Shown in pieces: positions 30,313-39,908 of a DNA stretch of 64,000 nt. Source of the DNA: a virus; IMG/VR virus record IMGVR_UViG_3300021962_000051, positions 1-64,000 of that record; one strand, 5' to 3'. Position 1 is the first letter of the stretch. Every line of letters starts with the position of its first letter. A model generated the notes under the pieces. The model saw only the letters and a list, made by a program, of their open reading frames with translations, was not told the DNA's origin and made no database searches. The position numbers were made by a program, and so were the translations under genes.

Positions 30313-31473
30313 ATGTCAGGACGTAATACTTACATCGGACAGGGAAACACCTCCGAACAGAATTTATTGGAAGACTTAATCATTGAAAGTCTTTCAATTT
30401 ATGGACAAACTTTATATTACCTACCAAGACAGTATGTAAATAAAGATATTATTCTTGGCGAGGATACGCTAAGCAAATTTATTAATGCTTATCCTATCGA
30501 AATGTATTTTGAGAACGTTTCTCAATTCGATGGACAAGGTCCATTTTTACAAAAGTTTGGATTGTTTATGGAACAATCCGCAAACCTCACTGTAAGTCGT
30601 CGTAGATGGCAACAGTTAGTTGGACAATACGGAAATACATTTGTTCCTAATCGTCCAAACGAGGGAGATTTACTTTACTTTCCATTGACTAAAGGTTTGT
30701 TTGAAATTAAGTTTGTTCAACATCAAGATCCTTTTTATCAATTAGGAAAGTTATACGTTTATAAATTACAAGTTGAATTGTTCCAGTATGCTAGTGAGAA
30801 GATCGATACAGGTATTGCTGAGATTGATGCGTTTGAAACATTGAAAACGTTTACGACAGATCCTACTAGAACAAATGCTATGTTTGTTGATAGTATTACT
30901 GTTACCAATGTAGGTAAAGGTTATACTACTACACCAACATTAACATTTACTGGTGGTGATTTTAAAACTGCAGCAACTGGTACTTTAACAATAGATACGT
31001 TGATTAATTCAGGTAAGATTAATGGAGTTAATTTGACAGCGACAGGTTCAGGATATAAATCTGCACCAACGCTAACCATTTCGGCTCCGACAGGCACACA
31101 GGCTACAGCAACAGCGAATCTTGTTGGCGATACAATTGGAACTATTTCGATTGTTAATGCTGGAAGATTCTATAAAACTGGTACGACAGTAACGATTGGT
31201 GGAACTGGTTCAGGTGCAACAGCAACTGCGACTATTTCTTCAACTGGTATTATTGAAGCGATTGTTGTAACAAATCCTGGAAGTGGATATACAAGTGCAA
31301 CAGTTACTATCTCTGCTCCGAACGATTTGATACAAGCTACAGCGACTGCGGAGATTGACCTAAATATAGATGCACAGGGTGGTTATGCTGACAATACTGC
31401 TCTTAAAGTTGAGCGTACTCACGATGGTAAACGTGTGGCATGGTCTGAAGATAATCCGTTTGGAGACTTTTAA
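30313..31473 (+). CDS. 14: Neck protein gp14, with GSGY repeat insertion
   Basis: A 386-residue protein against 256 in T4 gp14. The N-terminal ~195 residues (NLLEDLIIESLSIYGQTLYYLPRQYV..., FGLFMEQSANLTVSRRRW, FVPNRPNEGDLLYFP) are clear gp14 sequence. The extra ~150 residues (about 30895-31365) are four to five repeats of the GSGYTSAPTVTISAPTG type, each followed by ATATA runs. The last residues return to ERTHDGKRVAWSEDNPFGDF, a gp14-like end. The insertion is probably a surface beta domain decorating the neck. Confidence 0.9.
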   Translation: MSGRNTYIGQGNTSEQNLLEDLIIESLSIYGQTLYYLPRQYVNKDIILGEDTLSKFINAYPIEMYFENVSQFDGQGPFLQKFGLFMEQSANLTVSRRRWQQLVGQYGNTFVPNRPNEGDLLYFPLTKGLFEIKFVQHQDPFYQLGKLYVYKLQVELFQYASEKIDTGIAEIDAFETLKTFTTDPTRTNAMFVDSITVTNVGKGYTTTPTLTFTGGDFKTAATGTLTIDTLINSGKINGVNLTATGSGYKSAPTLTISAPTGTQATATANLVGDTIGTISIVNAGRFYKTGTTVTIGGTGSGATATATISSTGIIEAIVVTNPGSGYTSATVTISAPNDLIQATATAEIDLNIDAQGGYADNTALKVERTHDGKRVAWSEDNPFGDF

Positions 31474-32213
31474 TGTTAAACCATGCACCATTTTATCACG
31501 AAACTATAAGAAACGTTATTGTTGGTTTCGGCAAGATGTTTTCGGACATCAAGATACAAAGAATTAAAGATTCTACTGGACAAGTAGAGCAAGAGATTGC
31601 AGTACCAATTGCATATGCTCCAAAAGAAAAGTGGATTCAACGTGTAGAACAAGATCCTAATTTAGATGACGGAATCACCTACACTACTTTACCTCGTCTT
31701 TCTTTTGAAATGACTGGTATGAGTTACGATCCATTACGTCGTTTAAATAGATTAGCATCTATTCAAAAAAGCACGACTACTGGTAGAGATAAAATTTGGG
31801 CACCAGTGCCATATAACATTGATATTGCGTTATATGCATTGACTAAGACTACGGAAGATGGTTTACAAATTGTTGAGCAAATCGTTCCGTATTTTACACC
31901 AGAGTTTACAATGTCTGTTCAAGGAATGAGAAGTCCTTTAGATATTGTAACTGATGTGCCAGTGATTTTAAACAGTGTCTCATTTGTAGATGACTACGAT
32001 GGAACATTTGAAATAAGAAGATTTGTTACTTGGACACTAAACTTTACTTTGAAAATTAATCTATTTGCAGGTGCAGACGATAGTGGAAAAGTTATAACAA
32101 AAACATTAGTAGACTTAGGTAATCCAGACGAACAACATGAATCAAGAGGAAACCTAAATAACTTTGAGATAACCGATAATGGATGGACTGCAACCTTTAA
32201 AGCAGATTCATAG
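31473..32213 (+). CDS. 15: Tail sheath stabiliser / tail completion gp15
   Basis: A 246-residue protein (T4 gp15 is 272) with ETIRNVIVGFGKMFSDIKIQR, VPIAYAPKEKWIQRV and LPRLSFEMTGMSYDPLRRLN, the diagnostic gp15 blocks. The hexameric ring caps the sheath and binds the neck. It starts in the gp14 stop codon. Confidence 0.93.
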   Translation: MLNHAPFYHETIRNVIVGFGKMFSDIKIQRIKDSTGQVEQEIAVPIAYAPKEKWIQRVEQDPNLDDGITYTTLPRLSFEMTGMSYDPLRRLNRLASIQKSTTTGRDKIWAPVPYNIDIALYALTKTTEDGLQIVEQIVPYFTPEFTMSVQGMRSPLDIVTDVPVILNSVSFVDDYDGTFEIRRFVTWTLNFTLKINLFAGADDSGKVITKTLVDLGNPDEQHESRGNLNNFEITDNGWTATFKADS

Positions 32214-32223
32214 GAGATAATAA

Positions 32224-33159
32224 ATGGCAAAACAGGTACTTAATATTGGACTTACGCCCAACGATGGCACAGGGGATACTCTGCGTATTGGTGGCGATAA
32301 GATACAGGATAACTTTGATGATCTTTACCTTGCTTTAGGTGCAGGAACTTCAGCAACTGGTTCTGTTAAAATCGCTATTCCAGACACAGGTAATACTACT
32401 GGACAAGTTCTAAAATATGACGGAACAAATTATGTTCCATCATCAGACATTAACACAAACACAACTTACGCTGTCAGTGCAGAAACTGATGCAGGTGGAG
32501 TAAACATTCGTCTTTCAGGTAGCGATGCTACTACGGATGATGTATTACTGGTTCCTGGAACTGGTTTAACTATTGTACGTACAACCGATAGCGAAATTAC
32601 TTTTACAAACACAGTTTCAAATACAACTTACAACGTTTCAGTTGAATCAATTGTAGCTGGTACAAAGACTTTACGTCTAACAGGTTCTAATGCTACTATT
32701 GATGATATTACTGTTACACAAGGTACTGGTATTACATTAAGTTCAGCATCAACGTCAGAAATGACAATTACTGCTGCAATGCATAAAGTAAACGATCAAA
32801 CTGGTGAAGTATGGACTTATCCTTACTATCAATTTGGTGGTGCTGGTCCAACTGACTATACAGTTTATGGAGATGGTTTCCCAACAGCTGGTGTTGCCGA
32901 TCCAGACATCTACGTATATCGTGGACATACTTACAGATTTAAAAATTTAATTCCATCTGAAGTCGTAGAGATTTTAGATTCATCCAATGCGCAACCTGCT
33001 GCTGATTATATTTCTTCAACTGGTGCAGTGCGTAACGAAGCAGACCAAGACGAATATATTTTATTTAAAATACCACAAAACGCTACTCCAGGAAATGCAT
33101 TTAAATATAGATCTAAATCAAATCCAGGATCAATGTTAGGTAACATTGTTGTAGTCTAA
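32224..33159 (+). CDS. Fibre/whisker-like virion protein
   Basis: A 311-residue protein. It begins with NIGLTPNDGTGDTLRIGGDKIQDNFDDLYLALG, a module seen in many fibre and whisker proteins of marine T4-like phages. Two copies of a 'TTYxVSxExxxGxxxIRLxGSxATxDDVxxVxGTGxT' unit follow (about 32455-32600 and 32620-32760). The C-terminal ~110 residues (VYRGHTYRFKNLIPSEVVEIL...YILFKIPQNA) look like a cupredoxin-type beta domain without an obvious copper ligand set. It lies between gp15 and terminase, so it may be a neck whisker or collar fibre (inference). Confidence 0.7.
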   Translation: MAKQVLNIGLTPNDGTGDTLRIGGDKIQDNFDDLYLALGAGTSATGSVKIAIPDTGNTTGQVLKYDGTNYVPSSDINTNTTYAVSAETDAGGVNIRLSGSDATTDDVLLVPGTGLTIVRTTDSEITFTNTVSNTTYNVSVESIVAGTKTLRLTGSNATIDDITVTQGTGITLSSASTSEMTITAAMHKVNDQTGEVWTYPYYQFGGAGPTDYTVYGDGFPTAGVADPDIYVYRGHTYRFKNLIPSEVVEILDSSNAQPAADYISSTGAVRNEADQDEYILFKIPQNATPGNAFKYRSKSNPGSMLGNIVVV

Positions 33160-33173
33160 ACTAGGATGAATAA

Positions 33174-34760
33174 GTGGCTCAATTTTATAATGCAAACTAT
33201 AACTTAAAAGCATCTGGTGTCCCTGTTCAATATACACCTGAGCAGGTTAAAGAATACATTAAATGTAAAGGCAATCCAATTTACTTTATTGAGAACTACT
33301 GTCAAATTGTATCTCTTGATAAAGGTTTAGTTCCCTTTAAGTTATATGATTGTCAAAGAGAAAAAGTAAAATTAATTACTGAGAGTCGTAAAGTGATTCT
33401 CATGGAAGGTAGACAGCAGGGTAAAACGATTACCTCTGCTGCATGCATATTACATTATACAATTTTTAATGATAACGTGACTGTGGCTGTTCTTGCCAAC
33501 AAAGCAACTGCAGCAAGAGAAGTTTTAAGTCGTTATCAATTAATGTATGAGCATCTACCTCAATGGTTACAACAAGGTGTTACAACTTGGAATAAGGGTG
33601 ACATTGAATTAGAAAATGGTAGTAAGGTATTTACTGCTGCTACTTCTAGTTCTGCTATTCGTGGTAAGTCAGTTAACTGGCTATATGTGGATGAGGCTGC
33701 AATTATTCCGAATACGATTGCTGATGAGTTTTTTACTTCAGTATATCCTACAATTTCTGCTGGTGAAACTACCAAGATTTTGTTAAGTTCTACGCCTATG
33801 GGGTATAATCACTTCTGGAAGTTTTGGAGTGATGCGGAACAAGGATTAAACGGATTTAAGACACTATTCATTCCTTACAATAAGATTCCTGGAAGAGATG
33901 AAAAGTGGGCTGAGCAACAGAGATCTCTGTTAGGTGAATTAAAGTTTAACCAAGAAGTATTATGTCAGTTTCTTGGTTCTAGTTTAACTTTAATCAATGG
34001 TAATGCTTTAGGGCAAATGGCTCCAAAAGCATTTATCAAACAAATGGATGGTCTAGACATTCTTGCTGAGCCAAAAGAACGTAACATATATTACATTGTT
34101 GCAGACGTCAGCAAAGGTTTAAATGGTGACTATTCTGCGTTTACGGTAATTGATACTACGAAAGTACCTTTTGAAGTCGTAGCGAAGTACCGAAGTAATA
34201 AAGTAAGTCCAATGCTCTTTCCTAGCATTATTGCAAAGGTAGCAAAGGAATATAATATGGCATTTGTGTTGATTGAGGTGAACATTAGCGACCAAGTAGC
34301 ATATATCCTATATAATGAGATAGAATACGAAAATATGATTTTTGTTTCTAAAACTTCAAAAGGACAGAGAATCTCTAGTGGTTTTGGAAGCAGTAATTCG
34401 CAATTGGGAGTAATAACCGACAAAAGAGTTAAGAGGATAGGTTGTTCTCAGTTGAAACAATTGATAGAAGAGAAGAAACTTCTAGTTCAAGATGTTGATA
34501 TTATAAGTGAATTATCAACATTTATAGAAAAACGAGGATCGTTTGCAGCCGACGAGGGCTATCATGACGATCTTGCAATGACATTAGTATTGTTCGGATG
34601 GTTGACTTCGGATCCCTACTTTAAGGATTACAACGACGTTAATCTACGACAGGAGATGTATGAGAGCCAAATGAAGCAGATCGAAGACGAACTGACTCCC
34701 TTTGGGTTTTATGACGATGGAACGAGCGAGCATGATGACAAGAAATTGCTCAACTTCTAA
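33174..34760 (+). CDS. 17: Terminase large subunit gp17
   Basis: A 528-residue protein; GTG start with AGGA 8 bases upstream. The ATPase has Walker A GRQQGKT (residues 79-85) and Walker B LYVDEAA (Asp173-Glu174). The C-terminal RNase H-fold nuclease shows the acidic cluster in VADVSKG and IEVN and the late HDDLAMTL motif. It packages DNA into the prohead through the portal and cuts concatemers. T4 gp17 has 610 residues; this shorter form is usual outside enterobacterial phages. I do not recognise the small subunit (gp16) in this window. Confidence 0.96.
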   Translation: MAQFYNANYNLKASGVPVQYTPEQVKEYIKCKGNPIYFIENYCQIVSLDKGLVPFKLYDCQREKVKLITESRKVILMEGRQQGKTITSAACILHYTIFNDNVTVAVLANKATAAREVLSRYQLMYEHLPQWLQQGVTTWNKGDIELENGSKVFTAATSSSAIRGKSVNWLYVDEAAIIPNTIADEFFTSVYPTISAGETTKILLSSTPMGYNHFWKFWSDAEQGLNGFKTLFIPYNKIPGRDEKWAEQQRSLLGELKFNQEVLCQFLGSSLTLINGNALGQMAPKAFIKQMDGLDILAEPKERNIYYIVADVSKGLNGDYSAFTVIDTTKVPFEVVAKYRSNKVSPMLFPSIIAKVAKEYNMAFVLIEVNISDQVAYILYNEIEYENMIFVSKTSKGQRISSGFGSSNSQLGVITDKRVKRIGCSQLKQLIEEKKLLVQDVDIISELSTFIEKRGSFAADEGYHDDLAMTLVLFGWLTSDPYFKDYNDVNLRQEMYESQMKQIEDELTPFGFYDDGTSEHDDKKLLNF

Positions 34761-34778
34761 TCCTGAAAACTTGATTTT

Positions 34779-34786
34779 CATAAATA
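34779..34786 (+). promoter_or_regulatory. Late promoter motif before tail sheath gene
   Basis: CATAAATA in the 87-base gap between gp17 and gp18, one base off the T4 late consensus TATAAATA. It is about 60 bases upstream of the sheath ATG, leaving room for a normal leader with AAGGAG. This suits a highly expressed gene. Confidence 0.5.
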
Positions 34787-34847
34787 TAACGTATGAATGT
34801 GCTCCTCAGCATCATCATAACATGTCCATGTAATAAGGAGAATTAAA

Positions 34848-36542
34848 ATGGCATTCCAACTTAGTCCTGGAGTAGTTGTAAAAGAGAAAGATTTCTCTAC
34901 AATCGTACCTGCTGTTGCAACATCAGCTGGTGCTTTCGTAGGTAAGTTCGGATGGGGTCCAATTGACGACGTAGTACAGATCGTTTCAGAAAACAATCTA
35001 GTAGAACGTTTCGGATCACCTGACGATAATAACTTTGAATCTTTCTTCACTGCAGCAAACTTCCTATCTTATGCAAATAACTTATTAGTAGTACGTGCAG
35101 ATTCCACAGATGCAAAAAACGCTGTTGTTTCTGGTACTGCAGTTAAAATCAAAAATGCTGACGATTATGTAGCAACCTATTCAAATGGTGCTGCTAGCGT
35201 CGGTGAGTTCGCAGCAAAATGGGCTGGTACTCGTGGTAATTCATTAAAAGTTTCAATGTCGGATGCTTCAACGCATGCGACTTGGGTTTACAAAGATGAA
35301 TTCGAACGTGCTCCTAGCACTTCTGCTTGGGCGACTCAAAATAATGCTACAAACGATGAAGTGCACGTAATCGTCATTGACGAAGATGGCGCATTTACTG
35401 GCGTTGCTGGCACTATTCTAGAAAAATTCGCACACGTTTCTAAAGCATCAGGTGCAAAGAAATTTGACGGATCAAATAATTACTACAAAGACGTAATCAA
35501 CAGTCAATCAAGATATGTTTGGTGGATGGATCATCCTACTGGAGCAGGTAATAGTTCTGCTTTAGCATGGGGTGCTGCTGTTTCTGCTGGAGCATACGAT
35601 GATATGGCTGCTGTAGTTACTGCATCTATGACTGGTGGTGTTGATGGTTATTCAGCAATCACTGCTGGTGACATCCAAGATGGCTTAGCACTATTTGCTA
35701 ATGATGAGTTATATGACATCTCATTAGTAATGATGGGTAAAGCAAGTGCAGTTAACTCAACTTACGCAATTAACAATATCGCTGAAGTCCGTAAAGACTG
35801 TATGGTATTCGCTTCACCAGAAACTTCTACAGGTGATGTAATCACTACTGCTAGTTCTACTGCTGTAGCTGATATAATTACTTACCGTAATGCATTACCA
35901 TCTACTTCTTACGCAGTTTGTGATACTGGTTCTAAGTATCAATACGACAGATACAATGACAAATACAGATATGTTCCATTAAATGGTGACGTAGCTGGTC
36001 TATGTGCTCGTACTGATTACGCTCAAGATCCATGGTATTCACCTGCTGGTGCTTCACGTGGTCAAATCAAAAATGTAGTTAAACTAGCTTTCAGTCCAAA
36101 TAAAACTGAACGTGATACATTGTATCAAGCTGGTGTAAACCCTGTGGTAACATTCCCAGGACAAGGCACTCAGTTGTTTGGTGATAAAACTCTATTGAAT
36201 GCTCCTAGTGCATTTGATCGTATTAACGTTAGACGTTTATTCATCGTTCTAGAAAAAGCAATTGCTATTGCTGCAAAAGCACAGTTGTTTGAATTCAATG
36301 ATGCATTTACTCGTCAACAGTTTAAAAACGCAGTTGAACCTTTCTTAAGAGATGTTCAAGGACGTCGTGGTGTAACTGACTTCCGTGTAGTTTGTGACGA
36401 AACAAACAACACATCAGAAGTTATCGATCGCAACGAGTTTGCTGCTGATATCTTTATTAAACCAAATCGTTCAATCAACTTCATCAACCTTACATTCGTT
36501 GCTGCTCGTAGTGGTGTAAACTTCGATGAAATTGGTGGATAA
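34848..36542 (+). CDS. 18: Tail sheath protein gp18
   Basis: A 564-residue protein (T4 gp18 is 659). The N-terminus FQLSPGVVVKEKDFSTIVPAVATSAGAFVGKFGWGP and the C-terminal ...NRSINFINLTFVAARSGVNFDEIGG are sheath signatures; the conserved handshake regions lie at both ends. It forms the contractile sheath around the gp19 tube. Strong ribosome site (AATAAGGAGAATT). Confidence 0.96.
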   Translation: MAFQLSPGVVVKEKDFSTIVPAVATSAGAFVGKFGWGPIDDVVQIVSENNLVERFGSPDDNNFESFFTAANFLSYANNLLVVRADSTDAKNAVVSGTAVKIKNADDYVATYSNGAASVGEFAAKWAGTRGNSLKVSMSDASTHATWVYKDEFERAPSTSAWATQNNATNDEVHVIVIDEDGAFTGVAGTILEKFAHVSKASGAKKFDGSNNYYKDVINSQSRYVWWMDHPTGAGNSSALAWGAAVSAGAYDDMAAVVTASMTGGVDGYSAITAGDIQDGLALFANDELYDISLVMMGKASAVNSTYAINNIAEVRKDCMVFASPETSTGDVITTASSTAVADIITYRNALPSTSYAVCDTGSKYQYDRYNDKYRYVPLNGDVAGLCARTDYAQDPWYSPAGASRGQIKNVVKLAFSPNKTERDTLYQAGVNPVVTFPGQGTQLFGDKTLLNAPSAFDRINVRRLFIVLEKAIAIAAKAQLFEFNDAFTRQQFKNAVEPFLRDVQGRRGVTDFRVVCDETNNTSEVIDRNEFAADIFIKPNRSINFINLTFVAARSGVNFDEIGG

Positions 36543-36545
36543 ATA
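36539..36545 (+). promoter_or_regulatory. Late promoter motif before tail tube gene
   Basis: ATAAATA spans the gp18 stop codon, 21 bases before the gp19 ATG, with a GGAGAAA ribosome site between. Confidence 0.45.
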
Positions 36546-36566
36546 GAAGGATAGGAGAAAAATAAA

Positions 36567-37160
36567 ATGGCAAATATTGCAGATTTTAAAGCACACTTGA
36601 TTGGTGGGGGCGCAAGACCCAATCAGTTCCGTGTTGAGTTATCCTTTCCAGGTTACGTCACAGCTGGTATCGTGGCAGCAGCACAAGGGCAATTTTTATG
36701 TAAATCAGCACAGTTACCTGCATCTACTATTGAGAACTTAGCAGTTCAATATCGTGGTCGTGCAGTAAACTTTGCAGGTGAGCGTACTTTTGCTACTTGG
36801 ACAGTTGCTATCTACAATGACACTAGCTTTAACATTCGTAACGCAATGGAAAGATGGTCAAATGGTATTCAAAATTACACAACTACAAATGGTCGTGTAA
36901 ATCCAAATGATTACCAAGTAGACATGAATGTAAGACAATTGGATCGTAATGGTGCAATTGTGAAGTCTTACAAGTTTGTTGACGCATATCCGATCTCTAT
37001 TGGACCAGTCCAATTAGATTACGATACTACTAACGCACTTGAGACTTTTGACGTAGAGTTCCAGTTCAACTACTTTGAGAGTGATACTGCTACATCTACT
37101 GGTGTTGGCGTGAACGTTTCGATCGATACTCCGATCGGATCTTTCCCAATCAACATCTAA
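36567..37160 (+). CDS. 19: Tail tube protein gp19
   Basis: A 197-residue protein (T4 gp19 is 163) with RPNQFRVELSFPGYV, FLCKSAQLPASTIENLAVQYRGR and FAGERTFATWTVAIYNDTSFNIRNAMERW, all conserved tube blocks. It stacks as hexamers inside the sheath and conducts DNA. The tail order 17-18-19-20 is intact. Confidence 0.95.
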   Translation: MANIADFKAHLIGGGARPNQFRVELSFPGYVTAGIVAAAQGQFLCKSAQLPASTIENLAVQYRGRAVNFAGERTFATWTVAIYNDTSFNIRNAMERWSNGIQNYTTTNGRVNPNDYQVDMNVRQLDRNGAIVKSYKFVDAYPISIGPVQLDYDTTNALETFDVEFQFNYFESDTATSTGVGVNVSIDTPIGSFPINI

Positions 37161-37163
37161 TAA

Positions 37164-37171
37164 TTAAATAA
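37164..37171 (+). promoter_or_regulatory. Late promoter motif before portal gene
   Basis: TTAAATAA 16 bases before the gp20 ATG, one base off the CTAAATAA form, followed by TTGAGGAG. Confidence 0.4.
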
Positions 37172-37187
37172 TAATTGAGGAGTTGTA

Positions 37188-38732
37188 ATGGAGTTATTTG
37201 GTTTTGAGATCAAGAAAAAACTACAAAAGGATATTCCTTCAGTAGTTCAACCGAGTCAAGATGATGGTTCAACAGTACTTACTGATGTATCAGCTTACTA
37301 CGGTGTCACACTTGATCTAGACGCTTCAATACGTGGCGAGAACGATCTTATTAAAAGATATCGTGAAGTCGCTCAATATCCAGATTGCGATAATGCAATT
37401 GAAGATATCGTAAATGAAGCTGTAGTTGCAGAAGATGATGCACCATCAGTAGACATTGTTCTAGATGATGTTGAATTATCAGAAGGCATTAAAAACAAAA
37501 TACGTGACGAATTTTATGAGGTCTACAAGTTATTAGATTTCGATGCCAGAGGGCATGACTTATTTCGTACTTGGTATGTAGATGGTCGTTTATACTTCCA
37601 TCTACTACTAGACGAGAAACGTCTGAAAGCAGGTATCGCTGAAACTCGTTACATTGATCCACGTAAGATACGTAAGATCAAAAACGTTAAAAAAGAAAAG
37701 AATGCGCAAGGTGTTGAAGTTGTAAAAGAAGTAGAAGAATACTACATTTACAATGACAAGGGTATTACTGATGCGACTTCACAAGGTGTGAAGTTAAGTT
37801 TAGATTCAGTAGTATTCTGCCCATCTGGGAACATTGATCAGTCGTCTAATATGACACTGTCTTATTTGCACAAAGCAATTAAGCCAGTCAATCAGTTAAA
37901 GATGATTGAAGATGCGGTAGTTATCTATCGTATTTCTCGTGCTCCAGAGCGTAGAATTTTTTACATTGATGTAGGTAATATGCCGAAGATTAAGGCTGAA
38001 CAATACGTCAATGATATTATGAATAAGTTTCGTAATAAAGTAGTTTACGACGCAACGACTGGTGAAGTCCGAGATGATCGTAAACATCTTTCAATGATGG
38101 AAGATTTTTGGATGCCTCGTAGAGAGGGTGGTAAGGGTACAGAGATTACTACTTTACAAGGTGGACAGAACTTAGGTGAGATTGCTGATATTCAGTATTT
38201 CCAACGTAAGTTATATCAATCATTGAATGTTCCTATGACTAGACTTGTTTCTGAAACAGGTTTTACTTTAGGAAGAGCAAGCGAAATTACGAGAGACGAA
38301 GTTAAGTTTTCTAAGTTTATTGATCGTTTAAGACGTAAATTTAGTCAGTTGTTTTTAGATATCCTTAGAGTGCAATGTATTGTTAAGGGTGTTATGTCAG
38401 CTGAAGACTGGGATGAATATTCTAGTGATATTCGATTCGACTTCTTGAAAGATAATTTTTATGCTGAGATCAAAGATAATGAGATTTTGCAACAACGTAT
38501 TAATATGCTACAACAGATGGAACAGTATATTGGTAAGTATTACTCTATTGACTGGGCTCGTAAAAATATCTTAAGACAATCTGAGGACGATATTAAAGAA
38601 ATCGATAAACAGATTGTGGATGAAAAAGATGAGATCGAAGATATGCAGGGTGCACAAACTGCTGAGACTGATGAAAACAAACAAGATGAACAAGAAGTTG
38701 AAGATAAAATGAAGGAGAATACTGATGAGTAG
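37188..38732 (+). CDS. 20: Portal vertex protein gp20
   Basis: A 514-residue protein (T4 gp20 is 524) with IKRYREVAQYPDCDNAIEDIVNEAVV, the RDDRKHLSMMEDFWMPRREGGKGTEITTLQGGQNLGEI loop, and SLNVPMTRLVSETGFTLGRASEITRDEVKFSKFI, all hallmarks of T4-type portals. Dodecameric portal and packaging channel; nucleates head assembly. The last ~45 residues are strongly acidic and Gln-rich. It overlaps the next gene by 8 bases. Confidence 0.96.
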   Translation: MELFGFEIKKKLQKDIPSVVQPSQDDGSTVLTDVSAYYGVTLDLDASIRGENDLIKRYREVAQYPDCDNAIEDIVNEAVVAEDDAPSVDIVLDDVELSEGIKNKIRDEFYEVYKLLDFDARGHDLFRTWYVDGRLYFHLLLDEKRLKAGIAETRYIDPRKIRKIKNVKKEKNAQGVEVVKEVEEYYIYNDKGITDATSQGVKLSLDSVVFCPSGNIDQSSNMTLSYLHKAIKPVNQLKMIEDAVVIYRISRAPERRIFYIDVGNMPKIKAEQYVNDIMNKFRNKVVYDATTGEVRDDRKHLSMMEDFWMPRREGGKGTEITTLQGGQNLGEIADIQYFQRKLYQSLNVPMTRLVSETGFTLGRASEITRDEVKFSKFIDRLRRKFSQLFLDILRVQCIVKGVMSAEDWDEYSSDIRFDFLKDNFYAEIKDNEILQQRINMLQQMEQYIGKYYSIDWARKNILRQSEDDIKEIDKQIVDEKDEIEDMQGAQTAETDENKQDEQEVEDKMKENTDE

Positions 38733-38946
38733 TATTAGATCACTCATTGACGCAATTGATTCTGGTAACAGTATTGAAATTGAAAACAGTTTTAATGCTG
38801 GTATGGCTGCAAAAGTTAGCGATAAACTAGATTCTATTCGTAAAGACGTTGCGCAAATGATGTTTAAGAACAAAGATGTGGTTGCTGAACCAGAAGTTAC
38901 TGCTTCACAAGCACAGGTAGAGACTCAAACAGATGAGAAGGCATAA
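38725..38946 (+). CDS. Small prohead core protein (gp67 candidate)
   Basis: A 73-residue acidic protein overlapping the end of gene 20. IRSLIDAIDSGNSIEIENSFNAGMAAKVSDKLDSIRKDVAQMMF is the typical helical core-protein segment found between genes 20 and 21 in T4-like marine phages, followed by a disordered Glu/Gln/Ala tail. T4 gp67 (80 residues) is an acidic core protein in the same slot. Assignment rests on position, size and charge. Confidence 0.6.
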   Translation: MSSIRSLIDAIDSGNSIEIENSFNAGMAAKVSDKLDSIRKDVAQMMFKNKDVVAEPEVTASQAQVETQTDEKA

Positions 38947-38951
38947 CAACT

Positions 38952-39494
38952 ATGTCAAAAGGGTTTTGTCAATTTACGCAGACAATACGAGAGCAATCTA
39001 ATATTGCTGATCGTTTCATTTGCTATGGCAAAACTGTTTGTGTCTTTAAAGATTTTTCCGTTGCGATCGACGGAGTAAAGTTAGAAGAAGAGTTTAGATC
39101 GCTAGAAGAAGCACGAAAGTTTATACGAAAATACGTTTATAACAATAAAATTATAGAAAGTATTGATACGGATATACCTAGTACAAAAGTAGCAAACTAC
39201 ATTAAGCAATACCATAATGTGGATAAGGTTAAAGATACTTTAATAGAATCATACCTCGAACTTGCTTCTTCTGGCACTTTTTCTGTAGATCCAGTGATTA
39301 CCGAGATTAAGAAATCACAGTTATCTACATTTGCAAATAAAATAGAGTATGTTCTTGAAGACAACACTAAGATAGCAATTGATGTTGGGACACAGGAACT
39401 ACTAAATAATTATTTGAAGAATAAAAATGAAGTTGTTACTTACATGCGTGAGAATAAAACAAACTTCATGGCTGTATTAAGAGGAGTAATTTAA
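38952..39494 (+). CDS. Hypothetical protein in prohead gene cluster (gp68 position)
   Basis: A 180-residue charged, mostly helical protein between the core-protein candidate and the protease cluster, where T4 has gene 68. I see an N-terminal KTVCVFKDFSVAIDGVKLEEEFRSLEEARKFIRKYV block and long Lys/Glu-rich helices after it. No decisive motif ties it to gp68; a head-core function is inference from position. Confidence 0.55.
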   Translation: MSKGFCQFTQTIREQSNIADRFICYGKTVCVFKDFSVAIDGVKLEEEFRSLEEARKFIRKYVYNNKIIESIDTDIPSTKVANYIKQYHNVDKVKDTLIESYLELASSGTFSVDPVITEIKKSQLSTFANKIEYVLEDNTKIAIDVGTQELLNNYLKNKNEVVTYMRENKTNFMAVLRGVI

Positions 39495-39902
39495 ATGGCT
39501 GCAACGACAACAATATTGTCAAAATCACATAATAAAGCAATGGTTAGAGTTGTTGCCACTGCTGCTGCAGATAACGACACTGTCGATATTTCGGCAGACT
39601 TACTTGCTACTAACGAGACTCAAACTGGCACTGCTAAAGTGCACATCGGTAGAGTACTATACTCGACTGGTTCGGATGTTAAGATTACACGTAATAGTGT
39701 AACAGTTGCACATTTATATGGCAACGGATGGGTTGAAGAAACTTGGTGGAATATTAACGATCAAGAAGATCAAGATATTACAGTAACATTCGGTGGCGCA
39801 GGTATGGTAGTTTTAGAACTTAAAAAAGTATCTGGATATAACAGTCCAGTAGAAACTGAGATTTACGGTTCCTACGACGATACTACAACTGTCGGAGCGT
39901 AA
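39495..39902 (+). CDS. Predicted head-associated beta protein
   Basis: A 135-residue protein starting directly after the previous stop codon. It reads as a small beta-sandwich (AMVRVVATAAADNDTVDIS, TAKVHIGRVLYSTGSDVKITRNSVTVAHLYGNGWVEETWW, then DITVTFGGAGMVVLELKKV). It sits inside the prohead cluster, so a minor capsid or decoration protein is plausible. I do not know a named family for it. Confidence 0.55.
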   Translation: MAATTTILSKSHNKAMVRVVATAAADNDTVDISADLLATNETQTGTAKVHIGRVLYSTGSDVKITRNSVTVAHLYGNGWVEETWWNINDQEDQDITVTFGGAGMVVLELKKVSGYNSPVETEIYGSYDDTTTVGA

Positions 39903-39908
39903 ACAATT

